From an uncultured Anaerolineae bacterium (GTDB lineage Bacteria; Chloroflexota; Anaerolineae; Anaerolineales; Villigracilaceae): a stretch of 62,452 nucleotides of DNA. Below are positions 8,293 through 16,735 of this stretch, piece by piece (position 1 is the stretch's first letter; every line of letters begins with the position of its first letter). Location of the stretch: positions 1 through 62,452 of the forward strand of contig CAKZJX010000031.1 of assembly GCA_937120535.1 (NCBI GenBank), given 5' to 3'. Made by a program: the position numbers and the translations under genes. Below the pieces are notes generated by a model. That model saw nothing but the letters and a program-made list of their open reading frames with translations, searched no databases and had not been told where the DNA came from.

Positions 8293-9693
8293 ATGATTCC
8301 TCTGAAGTCCCTGCTTGCCCGCTGGAACGCCGATGCTTTGCTGCGTCGCGTCGTGCGCAACAGCAGTTTCCTGTTCTCCTCAACCGTGGCCTCAGCGGCC
8401 TTAGGGTTCCTGCAGGGCATCCTGGTGGTCCGTCTGATCGGCATTGCCCATTATGGCTTGCTCGTCGGAACGGTCTTCGTCTTTGTCACCAACGTCAACC
8501 GTTTGCTCTCCTTTCGCATGGCCGAGGCGACTGTCAAATACCTGCGCCAGGCCCTAGAACAAGGGGATTTGCAAGGCGCAGCCAGCCTGGTCAAAAGGAT
8601 CGCCTGGATCGAAGCGGCCACCTCGGTGATAGCCTACCTGGTCTTGCTGGGGCTAGCGCCTGTGGCGGCACGCAACCTGGCCGGCGACCCAAGCCTGGCG
8701 CCGCTCTTCGCCGCCTACGGTCTGTTCCTGATCGGCAACCTTGTCTATGAAACTGCTAGCGGTGTGTTGCAAACTCTGCGGCGGTTCGACCGCATTTCGG
8801 CCGCTCAGTTTACGGGCAGCCTGATCACTGCCTTGCTCATCCTGGGGGCGTTCCTGCTGCGCGGTCATCTGGTGCACATCCTAGCCGCCTACCTGGCCGG
8901 TAAACTAACTGCCGGCCTCCTGATCACCCTCTTTGCCGTCCATGCCCTGCGCGCTCACCTGGGGCCGGCTTGGGGGCATCCCTCTCCCCACCTCCTTCCC
9001 AGCCGCTCCTCGTCCGCTGCGATCGATGCGCCCACCTCCCCTGCTAATCGTCCTCCCTGGCGCGACATTCTGGCCTTTGCCTTCCAGACCAACCTCAACG
9101 GCACGGTCAACCTGATCGTGCGCGACTCAGCGCCCCTCTTCCTGGCCTTCTTCGCCGGCCCGGCCGAAGTCGGCTATTTCAAACTGGCCCTTTCCTTAGT
9201 CAACTTGATCACCCTGCCGATCGAACCCTTCATCTGGCCGACCTACGCCGAAATCGCCGAAACCATCGCCCGCGCCCAATGGGCCACCACTCGGCAGCTG
9301 CTATGGCGCATCTCGATCATCGCTGCTGCCTGGACCCTTCCTGCTGGAGCCGCCCTGATCGCCTTGGGAAAGTGGCTCATCCCGTTTGTCTATGGCGCCG
9401 AGGCGGGGCCGGCCTATCCGGCGACGGTCTTGCTTCTAGTCGGCTACGGCATGGCCAACATCTTCCACTGGAACCGTCCCCTCTTGCTGGCCCTTCACAA
9501 ACCCTCCTATCCGTTGATGGTCTCGGCCATCGTAGGCGCAGGCCAGCTGGCCTTGATTGGCCTGATTATCCCCCCTTTTCGCCACCTTGGTATGGCGGCC
9601 CTGCTATCTGCTTACCTACTGATCTCGATCCTGCTCACCGTTTGGCGCGGCCTGGCCGAACTCCGAGGTCGTGCCCTCCCCTCTGCCCGATGA
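8293..9693 (+). CDS. Wzx-type polysaccharide flippase (MOP superfamily)
   Basis: 466 residues with about 12-14 hydrophobic segments, e.g. near residues 20-45, 80-105, 115-135, 150-180, 290-330, 350-375 and 380-460. Length and pattern match oligosaccharide/lipid-linked repeat-unit flippases of the cytoplasmic membrane. A central hydrophilic loop (around residues 230-260) separates two six-helix halves. The annotated ATG at 8293 lies inside a TATGAT word, so the true start could be a little downstream. The stop overlaps the next start (ATGA). Confidence 0.8.
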   Translation: MIPLKSLLARWNADALLRRVVRNSSFLFSSTVASAALGFLQGILVVRLIGIAHYGLLVGTVFVFVTNVNRLLSFRMAEATVKYLRQALEQGDLQGAASLVKRIAWIEAATSVIAYLVLLGLAPVAARNLAGDPSLAPLFAAYGLFLIGNLVYETASGVLQTLRRFDRISAAQFTGSLITALLILGAFLLRGHLVHILAAYLAGKLTAGLLITLFAVHALRAHLGPAWGHPSPHLLPSRSSSAAIDAPTSPANRPPWRDILAFAFQTNLNGTVNLIVRDSAPLFLAFFAGPAEVGYFKLALSLVNLITLPIEPFIWPTYAEIAETIARAQWATTRQLLWRISIIAAAWTLPAGAALIALGKWLIPFVYGAEAGPAYPATVLLLVGYGMANIFHWNRPLLLALHKPSYPLMVSAIVGAGQLALIGLIIPPFRHLGMAALLSAYLLISILLTVWRGLAELRGRALPSAR

Positions 9694-10799
9694 ACATCGT
9701 TGCCATTGCCGGCTCTTCCATCCCCTCCGACACAGCCAACAGCATCCAGGTGATGAAAGCCTGCTCGGCCCTGGTTGAACTCGGCCATTCCCTCACCCTG
9801 ATCGTGCCCGAGTTCGCCGGCCGGCCTCAGATCGACATCCAACGCCACTATGGCATCCCTTGCCCCTTCCCCATTGAATGGCTTCCCAGCCCTTCGCGTC
9901 GCCTCTTCCCCATCCTTGCCTTTGGGCGCGCCCTGCGCCATCGGCCCGAGCTGATCTACACCTGGTTCCCCTTCTCGGCGGCGTTGGGACTACTGGCCCG
10001 CACGCCTGTTGTCCTGGAGGCCCACTTTTACCCCACTGGTCGCTTCGGCCCTCTATGGCATTGGGCCTTTGTGCACCTGCCCGGTCAGAAACGTCTGGTC
10101 TGCATCACCCAAGCGCTCTTAGACATCTTGGAACGTGACTTCGGCACCCACCTCCGCCCCGAAGAGATCGTCATCGCTCCCAACGGAGTCGAACTCGAGC
10201 GCTTCGCTTCCTTACCGAACCCCGAACAGGCTCGCCGTGCCCTCGGCCTTCCCTCCGCGCCGACCGTTGTATGCGCTGGCCACCTCTACCCGGGTCGCGG
10301 CGCTGACCTGTTCCTTGAGTTAGCCAAGTCCCTGCCCGAGGTCCAGTTCGTGTGGGTTGGTGGTCGGCCTGCCGACGTGCAAGAGTGGACTCGCCGAGCG
10401 ACCGGTATACAGAACATCGCCTTTCTTGGCTTTGTCCCCAACCACGAACTGCCGCGCTACCTAGCCGCAGCCGATGTGCTGCTCATGCCCTATGGGCGTG
10501 TCATTTTGGGTTCCAGCGGCTCCCTATCCTCGGCGGCGGTTGCCAGCCCGATGAAAATGTTCGAATACATGGCAGCCGGCCGGCCCATCCTCTCGAGCGA
10601 TCTGCCCGTGATCCGCGAAGTGCTTGACGAGACCATGGCCGTCTTTGCCCCACCTGAAGATGTGTCTGCCTGGCGCTCGGCCTTGATCGAATTGCTGAGC
10701 GACCCGCAACGTCGTGCCCGCCTGGCGGCCAACGCCCGCCGTGTTATAGAGCGATACACCTGGTCGGCGCGTGCACGAGCTATCCTGGCCGGCTGGTAA
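9690..10799 (+). CDS. Glycosyltransferase family 4
   Basis: 369 residues, GT-B fold. C-terminal half shows IVIAPNGVELERF, VVCAGHLYPGRGADLFLELA and the donor-binding region MKMFEYMAAGRPILSSDLPVIREV, all typical of GT4 retaining enzymes. The N-terminal half (acceptor side) is family-typical but not diagnostic. It probably extends a lipid-linked oligosaccharide in the cytoplasm. ATG at 9690 overlaps the flippase stop; in-frame sequence further upstream is only the alternative frame of the flippase. Confidence 0.85.
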   Translation: MNIVAIAGSSIPSDTANSIQVMKACSALVELGHSLTLIVPEFAGRPQIDIQRHYGIPCPFPIEWLPSPSRRLFPILAFGRALRHRPELIYTWFPFSAALGLLARTPVVLEAHFYPTGRFGPLWHWAFVHLPGQKRLVCITQALLDILERDFGTHLRPEEIVIAPNGVELERFASLPNPEQARRALGLPSAPTVVCAGHLYPGRGADLFLELAKSLPEVQFVWVGGRPADVQEWTRRATGIQNIAFLGFVPNHELPRYLAAADVLLMPYGRVILGSSGSLSSAAVASPMKMFEYMAAGRPILSSDLPVIREVLDETMAVFAPPEDVSAWRSALIELLSDPQRRARLAANARRVIERYTWSARARAILAGW

Positions 10800-11101
10800 A
10801 TGTCTTCGGCGCTTGTCTTGCCTCTGTTGCTTGCTGCCATCTGATAGTTCCTTCTTTGCGTGACCTTCTCTGGGCCGGCGCCGTGCAAATACACCGTTCG
10901 CACGTTTGGCCCAAGCGTTCCCTCTGAGTCCCAGAAAAATCACCAGGACAACCAACAGCAGGGTAATGCCAAACCGAAACAGTTGAAACAAAGGCGACAT
11001 GTAATTCTAACCGGCAAATCTTTTCAAAGAACACATCCCTTCTTGACAAATTCTTTACATCTTCCCATTATGATCAGCGCAGAACGAAAGGAGATGAGAC
11101 G
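10800..11101. other. Intergenic region, about 300 bases
   Basis: Downstream of the glycosyltransferase and upstream of a small membrane protein gene. A TTGACA sits at 11043-11048 and AAAGGAGATGA lies before the next ATG. On the minus strand an open frame from 11000 encodes one hydrophobic stretch (ITLLLVVLVIFLGL) but then runs into the glycosyltransferase gene; I do not call it. Confidence 0.4.
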
Positions 11102-11536
11102 ATGAACAGAGTATGGAAATGGATTCTCGGTATCCTAGCGGTTCTGGTGCTTCTCTGGCTGCTGGTTCCGATCGGCTATGCATGGCGGTCCTACTCCCTA
11201 GGCGCCTTCGATGCGCCCTGGATCGACCCCAATTGCTACTGGATGTGGCATCATCCCGGCCGACCCTCGATGTGGTTCGGCTGGGGAGGGTATGGAATGT
11301 TCCCCTTCGGCGGTTTCGTATGGGGATGGATAGGAGGCCTGATCCGGCTTCTCATCTTGGCCGCCCTGCTCTACGGGGCGTATTGGCTCGGTCAACGCAG
11401 CCTCCGCTCCCAGCCGAACCCCGTGCCGGCCGCGCCGGCCCCGAGCGCCTCCTCCGCCCCGACGTCTCCCCCCGCTCCTACGCCTGAAGCGGCCCCTGCC
11501 CCACCCCCGGCCGATACCTCCTCTCAAGCGACCTAA
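11102..11536 (+). CDS. Small membrane protein of unknown function, aromatic-rich
   Basis: 144 residues; I do not recognise a family. Residues about 5-27 form a transmembrane helix (ILGILAVLVLLWLLVPIGYA). An external segment follows, rich in Trp, Gly, His and Met (WIDPNCYWMWHHPG, MWFGWGGYGMF), then a second helix near residues 75-98 (GGLIRLLILAALLYGAYWLG). The last 45 residues are a Pro/Ala/Ser-rich tail. The ATG is preceded by AAAGGAGATGA at good spacing. Single-gene unit ended by a strong hairpin. The His/Met/Cys/Trp-rich loop could bind metal or haem; this is a guess. Confidence 0.6.
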   Translation: MNRVWKWILGILAVLVLLWLLVPIGYAWRSYSLGAFDAPWIDPNCYWMWHHPGRPSMWFGWGGYGMFPFGGFVWGWIGGLIRLLILAALLYGAYWLGQRSLRSQPNPVPAAPAPSASSAPTSPPAPTPEAAPAPPPADTSSQAT

Positions 11537-11553
11537 TCTCCCTCTCTCCCCAC

Positions 11554-11588
11554 ACAACAAGCCGGCCCTTTCCAGACCGGCTTGTTGT
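11554..11588. terminator. Bidirectional hairpin terminator
   Basis: Perfect 12-bp stem ACAACAAGCCGG / CCGGCTTGTTGT with an 11-base loop, between the stop codons of two convergent genes (11536 and 11607). Confidence 0.7.
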
Positions 11589-11606
11589 CTTCCTGCCCAC
11601 TCTAGC

Positions 11607-12314
11607 TCACACCCGTCCCGTGATGGTGGCCAATTTCAACTCAGCGATCGCCTTGGTGATCTGAATCTCGCGCGGGCAAGCCAGAGTGCAGTTAAACGCC
11701 GTATGGCAGCGCGCCAGGCCCGAGGTCTCGCTGATGATCTTCAACCGTTCGGCAGCAGCCTCGTCGCGGCTATCGAAGATGAAGCGGTGTGCCGCCACCA
11801 AGGCCGCCGGCCCTAGATAATCATCGCTCGCCCAGAAAGAAGGACACGACGTCGTGCAACATGCGCACAGAATACACTTGGTCGTGTCATCGAAACGAGC
11901 GCGTTCTTCGGGGCTCTGGCGACGTTCGCGACCATCCTCGGGCAAGGGTGAATTATTGATAAACCACGGCAGCACCTTCTTATAATTCTCAAAGAACGGC
12001 TCCATATCTGTGATCAGGTCTTTAATGACCTTCAAGCCCAAGATCGGCTCCACCGTGATATGCGTGCCCACATCGCGCACCAACACCTTACAAGCCAGCA
12101 TGTTCTGCCCGTTGATGCGCATCGCGTCAGAGCCGCACACACCGTGAGCACAAGAACGGCGAAAAGCCAATGTGCCGTCGTAATACCCCTTAACGTATTC
12201 CAACAAATCCAACACCCGATCGGTTTCTTGGGCATTCTCGATGACATACGTCTCATAGTGGAAAGTCTTATCCACTTCAGGGTGATAGCGGAAGATCTTC
12301 AATGTCACCTGCAT
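11607..12314 (-). CDS. sdhB: Succinate dehydrogenase/fumarate reductase iron-sulfur subunit
   Basis: 235 residues. The N-terminal plant-ferredoxin domain has the [2Fe-2S] ligands in RRSCAHGVCGSDAM and MLACKVL. The C-terminal domain has CILCACCTTSCPSFW and CHTAFNCTLACPREI for the [4Fe-4S] and [3Fe-4S] clusters. It carries electrons from the SdhA flavin to the membrane quinone site. It is last of sdhC-sdhD-sdhA-sdhB, 20 bases after sdhA. Confidence 0.93.
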   Translation of the reverse strand: MQVTLKIFRYHPEVDKTFHYETYVIENAQETDRVLDLLEYVKGYYDGTLAFRRSCAHGVCGSDAMRINGQNMLACKVLVRDVGTHITVEPILGLKVIKDLITDMEPFFENYKKVLPWFINNSPLPEDGRERRQSPEERARFDDTTKCILCACCTTSCPSFWASDDYLGPAALVAAHRFIFDSRDEAAAERLKIISETSGLARCHTAFNCTLACPREIQITKAIAELKLATITGRV

Positions 12315-12334
12315 GGCATCACCTCACCAAAGCG

Positions 12335-14128
12335 CTAATACACGCGTTCCTTAGGCGGATACTTAGTGATCACAACCGGTTTATAGCTGATCTCGGTGTG
12401 ACCGTTCCGTTTCCAGATCAGCGTGTGCTTGAGCCAATTCTGATCATCGCGATCAGGATAATCCTCTCGCGAATGACCACCACGCGACTCGGTGCGATTC
12501 AAGGCGCTTTCGGCCACCACCTCAGCCACATCCAACAAATTGCCCAGCTCCCATGCATTAAGCAATTCCGTGTTAAAAATGCGCCCCGTATCGCGCACAC
12601 GGATATGCTTATAGCGCTCCTTCAGCTCATGGATCTTCTCGATCGCAAAGCGCATCCCCCTCTCGTTGCGATAGATCCCCACCTCTTCAAACATCACCTT
12701 GCGCATCTCTCGCCCGATCTCAAAGGCGTTTTCCCTGCCAGAGCCGTTGCGCAAGGCCTCCAATTGAGCGCGAACCTCCTCTTCCGGATGAGCGGGGAGC
12801 GCTTCGAAATCGGCATGTTTAGCGAACTCAGCTGCCTTCAACCCAGCATGCTTGCCGAACACCACCAAGTCAAGAAGCGAATTGGTTCCCAACCGATTCG
12901 CCCCATGCACCGAGACACAGGCACACTCACCGGCAGCATACAAGCCCGGCAACACAGTGTTCTTCTCGTCAATGACCACTTCACCGTACTTGTTGGTGGG
13001 AATGCCGCCCATCGTATAGTGGGCCGTGGGCTGGACCGGCATCATCTCCGTGAGCGGATCGACGCCCAGGTAGACACGGCAGAAATCAATGATGTCAGGC
13101 AATTTCGTTAGGATTTGCTCCCCAGTCACCGTGTAAGGTGAACCGTCGGGATTGGTACGGCCATCCATTGCGGCATATTGATTGACTGACTCAGGACGCA
13201 CGTCGAGCCAGACGTAGTTCTGGCCATTCACCCCACGACCCTCGCGGATCTCGGTGTAAATGGCGCGGCTGATCACATCGCGCGAGGCCAGGTCCTTCAC
13301 CGTCGGTGCGTATTTCGACATAAAGCGCTCCCCCAGGCCGTTGATCAACACCCCGCCCTCACCGCGCACTCCTTCGGTGATCAAGATGCCGAGCTTGTAA
13401 ATGCCCGTGGGATGGAATTGGAAGAATTCCATGTCCTCCAGCGGCAGACCACGGCGCAACACGATAGCTGCACCATCACCAGTATACGAGTAAGCGTTCG
13501 AGGTCACTTCAAAGATGCGGCCATGGCCACCGGTAGCGAAGATCACCGCTTTGGCATGGAAGGTGTGGAATTCACCGGTCGCCAGCTCGACGGCCACCAC
13601 GCCGGCCGTCCGTCCATTGACCAAGATCAAATCGAGCACCTGGAACTCATCGAAGAAAGTCACTTGATTCTTCAGACACTGCTGATACAGGGTTTGCAAG
13701 ATCATGTGGCCGGTGCGATCGGCAGCGTGACAAGCACGTCGGACAGGCTTGCCGGTCACATTATTCGTATGCCCCCCAAACGGTCGCTGAGAGATGCGCC
13801 CATCAGGCGTGCGGTCGAACGGTAGCCCCATGTGTTCCAGTTCAATGATCGCCTGTGGGGCCTCGTAGCACATGAATTCAATCGCATCCTGATCCCCTAG
13901 ATAATCCGACCCCTTGACCGTATCATACGTGTGCCATTCCGGATGATCCTCTTCGAGATTCCCCAGAGCCGCTCCGATGCCTCCTTGGGCCGTACCAGTG
14001 TGTGAGCGGGTAGGGTAGAGTTTGCTGATCACGGCCGTTTTGGCCGTGCGCGAGGCGTAGAGGGCGGCCATTAAGCCGGCCCCTCCTGCACCAACAACCA
14101 CAACATCAAATTGATGAAGCTTGGTCAT
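12335..14128 (-). CDS. sdhA: Succinate dehydrogenase/fumarate reductase flavoprotein subunit
   Basis: 597 residues. FAD motif [18 protein letters not shown] near the N-terminus; covalent-flavin His region [14 protein letters not shown]; active-site region [14 protein letters not shown]-type; [12 protein letters not shown] and [17 protein letters not shown] at the capping/FAD site. It oxidises succinate to fumarate (or the reverse) at the cytoplasmic face of the membrane. ATG at 14128 chosen: it immediately precedes the FAD strand. The open frame continues upstream to 14509 but that part is the shadow of sdhD. Confidence 0.94.
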   Translation of the reverse strand: MTKLHQFDVVVVGAGGAGLMAALYASRTAKTAVISKLYPTRSHTGTAQGGIGAALGNLEEDHPEWHTYDTVKGSDYLGDQDAIEFMCYEAPQAIIELEHMGLPFDRTPDGRISQRPFGGHTNNVTGKPVRRACHAADRTGHMILQTLYQQCLKNQVTFFDEFQVLDLILVNGRTAGVVAVELATGEFHTFHAKAVIFATGGHGRIFEVTSNAYSYTGDGAAIVLRRGLPLEDMEFFQFHPTGIYKLGILITEGVRGEGGVLINGLGERFMSKYAPTVKDLASRDVISRAIYTEIREGRGVNGQNYVWLDVRPESVNQYAAMDGRTNPDGSPYTVTGEQILTKLPDIIDFCRVYLGVDPLTEMMPVQPTAHYTMGGIPTNKYGEVVIDEKNTVLPGLYAAGECACVSVHGANRLGTNSLLDLVVFGKHAGLKAAEFAKHADFEALPAHPEEEVRAQLEALRNGSGRENAFEIGREMRKVMFEEVGIYRNERGMRFAIEKIHELKERYKHIRVRDTGRIFNTELLNAWELGNLLDVAEVVAESALNRTESRGGHSREDYPDRDDQNWLKHTLIWKRNGHTEISYKPVVITKYPPKERVY

Positions 14129-14139
14129 GAAATCAACTC

Positions 14140-14571
14140 CTACCAAGTCCAAACCACATACAACCCTGCGACCACCATTAACAGCAGGAACACGATGCTC
14201 AACGCACGAACGTTGCGCCGTCCTCTGGGATGGACGATGTAATCGTCGGCGATCACCACCAAACCATGTACCCCGTGGGCTGTAGCGACCAGCAACATGG
14301 CCGAAGCAGTCAGCCGCCAGAAGGGCGTAGCCCAAGGCTCTAGATCGGGTATATTCGTATTTTGGATATGGCCAGCTATTGACAGGAAGCCCCAGCGCAG
14401 GACATCCGCCATGTTCATCTGGGTGCGCGCTCCCATCAAGAAGGCACCGACCATCGCTACCAAGATCAGGCCATACATGACCAGCGCCGAAAGGCGCGTG
14501 AAGAGCCACATCAGCATTTCAAAGTTCAAGCCGCGCTCGCGCAGGGAGAGACGTCGTGATTTCGCAGCCAT
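14140..14571 (-). CDS. sdhD: Succinate dehydrogenase membrane anchor subunit
   Basis: 143 residues with three transmembrane segments (about residues 23-45, 78-103 and 118-141). The central helix region contains [14 protein letters not shown], with conserved histidine and the D-Y pair near the quinone site of SdhD proteins. It anchors SdhAB and helps bind quinone and haem b. The ATG at 14571 is preceded by GGAGG, which overlaps the end of sdhC; the in-frame TTG four codons upstream is part of that ribosome-binding site. Confidence 0.85.
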   Translation of the reverse strand: MAAKSRRLSLRERGLNFEMLMWLFTRLSALVMYGLILVAMVGAFLMGARTQMNMADVLRWGFLSIAGHIQNTNIPDLEPWATPFWRLTASAMLLVATAHGVHGLVVIADDYIVHPRGRRNVRALSIVFLLLMVVAGLYVVWTW

Positions 14572-14572
14572 A

Positions 14573-14947
14573 TTAACCTCCAAGCGCCGTAGAAAGAATA
14601 GTATAAACAGCTAAGCCGTAAATCGGCAGGAAAACTGCCCACTCGATCCACAACGCTTCGCGACCATATACCCATAAGGATGGCCAGAGATCGAGCAGGG
14701 TGATCCGCAAGCCGTTGACGGCATGGAACAGGACAAAAAAGTAAACTACGATCTGAAAGGCCCAGTGCATGTACAGATCGTTCAAGAACTGCCCCACAGG
14801 ACCGCCCAACGCCGTAGAGAGGATGTGAACGGTTAATAAAATGGCCATTCCCAATCCGCCCAAGCGATGCAGGATGAAGGCCCACATAGGCCCTCGGCCC
14901 TTATACCGCAAGGCCGTTGCCAGACTGACATTGTGCTTCAGTGCCAT
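14573..14947 (-). CDS. sdhC: Succinate dehydrogenase cytochrome b556 subunit
   Basis: 124 residues, three transmembrane helices. The SdhC signature is visible: AFILHRLGGLGMAILL for the first helix and VLFHAVNGLRITLLDL in the second, with the haem-ligand histidine. First gene of the sdh operon; AAGGAGG precedes the ATG at good spacing. The upstream region holds a candidate promoter. Confidence 0.88.
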   Translation of the reverse strand: MALKHNVSLATALRYKGRGPMWAFILHRLGGLGMAILLTVHILSTALGGPVGQFLNDLYMHWAFQIVVYFFVLFHAVNGLRITLLDLWPSLWVYGREALWIEWAVFLPIYGLAVYTILSTALGG

Positions 14948-14963
14948 CGAGATGCCTCCTTGG

Positions 14964-14992
14964 AGAATTCATCGGATGGTGTAAAGTGTCAA
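14964..14992 (-). promoter_or_regulatory. Candidate sdhCDAB promoter
   Basis: On the minus strand, TTGACA (14992-14987) is followed after 17 bases by AATTCT (14969-14964). The implied start is about 10-15 bases before sdhC, just ahead of AAGGAGG. The -10 box is poor, so this is tentative. Confidence 0.35.
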
Positions 14993-15194
14993 TTCGGTCA
15001 GATGCCGTTTCTGACCGGCCCTCGACTCAACCGAAGAAGCTATCGAAACGCCTTACGAGCGCCGGCCATGAACCGCGGACTCGATGTTCCTCCACAGATA
15101 GGGAAATTCTCTCACCCGATCGTCCTGATTGAAAAGTGACAATGCTCATAGCTTATTTGTTCTAGACTTCCCTATTCAGGAAAGACTTGACCCG

Positions 15195-15200
15195 TATAAT
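15195..15200 (+). promoter_or_regulatory. -10 box (TATAAT) upstream of a mini-ORF in the Rieske operon leader
   Basis: CCGTATAAT is followed after 6 bases by ATG at 15207, the same geometry as the leaderless genes in this window. It could drive a roughly 365-base leader for the Rieske/cytochrome b operon. Confidence 0.45.
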
Positions 15201-15206
15201 CCACGT

Positions 15207-15245
15207 ATGCTATCGATTCCAATTAATGAAGATTGTCGCTTTTAG
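15207..15245 (+). CDS. Possible 12-residue leader peptide ORF
   Basis: ATG at 15207 to TAG at 15243-15245 encodes MLSIPINEDCRF. It begins 6 bases after a TATAAT box. Its stop codon overlaps the first base of a 7-bp hairpin (GATCCCC 15245-15251 with GGGGATC 15267-15273). This looks like the layout of a translated leader with an attenuator or ribosome-release hairpin, but no regulated amino-acid run is obvious. It could equally be chance. Confidence 0.25.
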   Translation: MLSIPINEDCRF

Positions 15246-15273
15246 ATCCCCAACCGCATCCTGCTAGGGGATC
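15245..15273. promoter_or_regulatory. Leader hairpin
   Basis: GATCCCC (15245-15251) and GGGGATC (15267-15273), 15-base loop, directly at the mini-ORF stop. Confidence 0.35.
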
Positions 15274-15569
15274 GAATCTACTTACACGAAATCGCTTAGC
15301 CTATGCGCACATCGTTGGATTCTAACCGAAATTCGTGCACCCTGCGAATATGCTATAGAAAGGCTAAGCCTAAAGCCATGCCGATACGGAAACGAAAGGT
15401 CGTTTCCAGAAGAAAGCATGCTGTCGTCTAAGAGACTTTTGGAACCGCTCTTTGTCCCAGTCATACAATTCCTTCCTGCGAATTTTGTTCAAGTTCCGCT
15501 ACCTTTTCTCACAACGTTCTTTCCTGCAGATGGCCTTGCGCCGCTGCATTTTCACTCCTTGGAGGTTGT

Positions 15570-16064
15570 ATGTCTGAACCTATTAGTCGCAGGGATTTCA
15601 TGAAAGCCACGGTTTACTTTGTGGGAGGACTGGTTAGCGCAGCGATCGGCCTGCCGTCCATTGTATACCTGCTTGATCCGGCTTTGCGCTCTGAGGCCGG
15701 CGAAGCTTGGGTGCCCATCGGCAAACTGACTGATATGCCCGAGATCGGCAAGCCCTACCCCTTCTCATTCACCCGCGTTCGGATCAACGGATGGGAACGC
15801 ACCGCCAGCACCCATGGCGGCTTTGTCATTCGCCGCTCCGAGGATCCGAACGACTTGCTGCTCCTCAACAGCCGTTGCACCCACCTGGCTTGCACTGTGA
15901 ACTGGAAGGAGGAGGAGGGCATATTCGCCTGTCCTTGCCACGATGCCGGCTTCGACAAAGAAGGACGAGTGACTCACGGGCCGCCGCCGCGTCCCCTTGA
16001 TCGGTATGAGAACTTCCGAATCACTGAAGATGGCGTTCTCGAGATCCTATACAAGGAAGGGTAG
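15570..16064 (+). CDS. Rieske [2Fe-2S] subunit of the quinol:electron acceptor complex
   Basis: 164 residues. A twin-arginine signal (SRRDFMK at residues 6-12) and a hydrophobic anchor (about 14-35) place it on the outer face of the membrane. Cluster-binding boxes are CTHLAC (C103, H105, C108) and CPCHDAGF (C121, C123, H124), the usual two Cys and two His ligands plus the disulfide pair. It passes electrons from quinol oxidised by the cytochrome b subunits to a c-type haem. ATG at 15570 has GGAGG 5 bases upstream. First gene of a three-gene operon. Confidence 0.9.
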   Translation: MSEPISRRDFMKATVYFVGGLVSAAIGLPSIVYLLDPALRSEAGEAWVPIGKLTDMPEIGKPYPFSFTRVRINGWERTASTHGGFVIRRSEDPNDLLLLNSRCTHLACTVNWKEEEGIFACPCHDAGFDKEGRVTHGPPPRPLDRYENFRITEDGVLEILYKEG

Positions 16065-16066
16065 CT

Positions 16067-16726
16067 ATGTGGAAGCGTTTCTTCGACTGGTTGGATGAAC
16101 GCCTTGGTTTCAACGGCATGTACAAGGCCTTGCTTGATCGCCCGGAACCCCGCGGCAACTGGTGGAACACGCTGGGATCGGCTAGCCTAGTGCTGTTTCT
16201 GCTGCAGGGGATCACCGGTATCTTTTTGACCATGTATTACACTCCCTCCCCGGACCATGCCTACGACAGCATCACCTACATCATGAATGACGTGGCTTTC
16301 GGTTGGCTAGTGCGCGGCGTCCATCACTGGGGAGCCACATTGATGGTGCTGGTGGTGTTCATCCACATGCTGCGCGTTTTTGTCAGCGCTTCGTTCAAGT
16401 ATCCACGCGAATTGACCTGGATCATCGGCGTGGGGTTGCTCCTAGCCACGCTGGGCATGGGATTTACCGGTTATTTGCTCCCTTGGAACCAACGTTCCTA
16501 CTGGGCCACGGTGGTCGGCACCCAGATTGCTGGGACAGCGCCGTTGGTGGGGGAATTCATCTTGCGGGCCTTGCGTGGCGGCACAGATCTGAGCGCCCTT
16601 ACCTTGCAGCGCTTCTTCGCTATCCATATCTGGGTGCTGCCTGCGGTGATGACTGCCCTGATTGGGGCCCACCTCTACCTGATTATCCGTCATGGCGAAT
16701 CGCACTGGCCCAAACAGAACGATTAG
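16067..16726 (+). CDS. Cytochrome b6-type subunit (N-terminal cytochrome b)
   Basis: 219 residues, about four transmembrane helices, equivalent to the N-terminal half of cytochrome b or to PetB. Haem-ligand helices: VHHWGATLMVLVVFIHMLRV and RFFAIHIWVLPAVMTALIGAH. The Qo-side sequence GFTGYLLPWNQRSYWA is typical. It holds two b haems and the quinol sites. Two bases separate it from the Rieske stop. The split into a b6-like gene and a subunit IV-like gene is of the b6/f type. Confidence 0.9.
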   Translation: MWKRFFDWLDERLGFNGMYKALLDRPEPRGNWWNTLGSASLVLFLLQGITGIFLTMYYTPSPDHAYDSITYIMNDVAFGWLVRGVHHWGATLMVLVVFIHMLRVFVSASFKYPRELTWIIGVGLLLATLGMGFTGYLLPWNQRSYWATVVGTQIAGTAPLVGEFILRALRGGTDLSALTLQRFFAIHIWVLPAVMTALIGAHLYLIIRHGESHWPKQND

Positions 16727-16735
16727 GAGCCGCCT

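Larger units (their letters stand above)
14993..15569. other. Divergent intergenic region between sdh and the Rieske/cytochrome b operon
   Basis: About 600 bases without a conventional gene. It contains a TATAAT box at 15195, a 12-codon mini-ORF at 15207 and a GATCCCC/GGGGATC hairpin starting at the mini-ORF stop (all listed separately). From 15300 to 15560 I see only weak short repeats (CTTAGCC near 15293 and GGCTAAG near 15360) and the GGAGG of the Rieske gene. Confidence 0.5.

Noticed and set aside
8292-8297. TATGAT overlapping the flippase ATG (similar words at 35904 and 44973)
   Set aside because: A promoter box cannot sit on the start codon of its own transcript; these are probably chance words or signs of slightly wrong starts, so they were not added to the leaderless set.
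10524-11000. Minus-strand frame beginning with a hydrophobic helix, antisense to the glycosyltransferase end
   Set aside because: Only the first 25 residues look protein-like; the rest is low-complexity Arg-rich sequence produced by the opposite strand of a conserved gene.
14129-14509. N-terminal extension of SdhA of 127 residues
   Set aside because: It overlaps sdhD completely and shows no SdhA-like sequence; the FAD strand begins right after the ATG at 14128.
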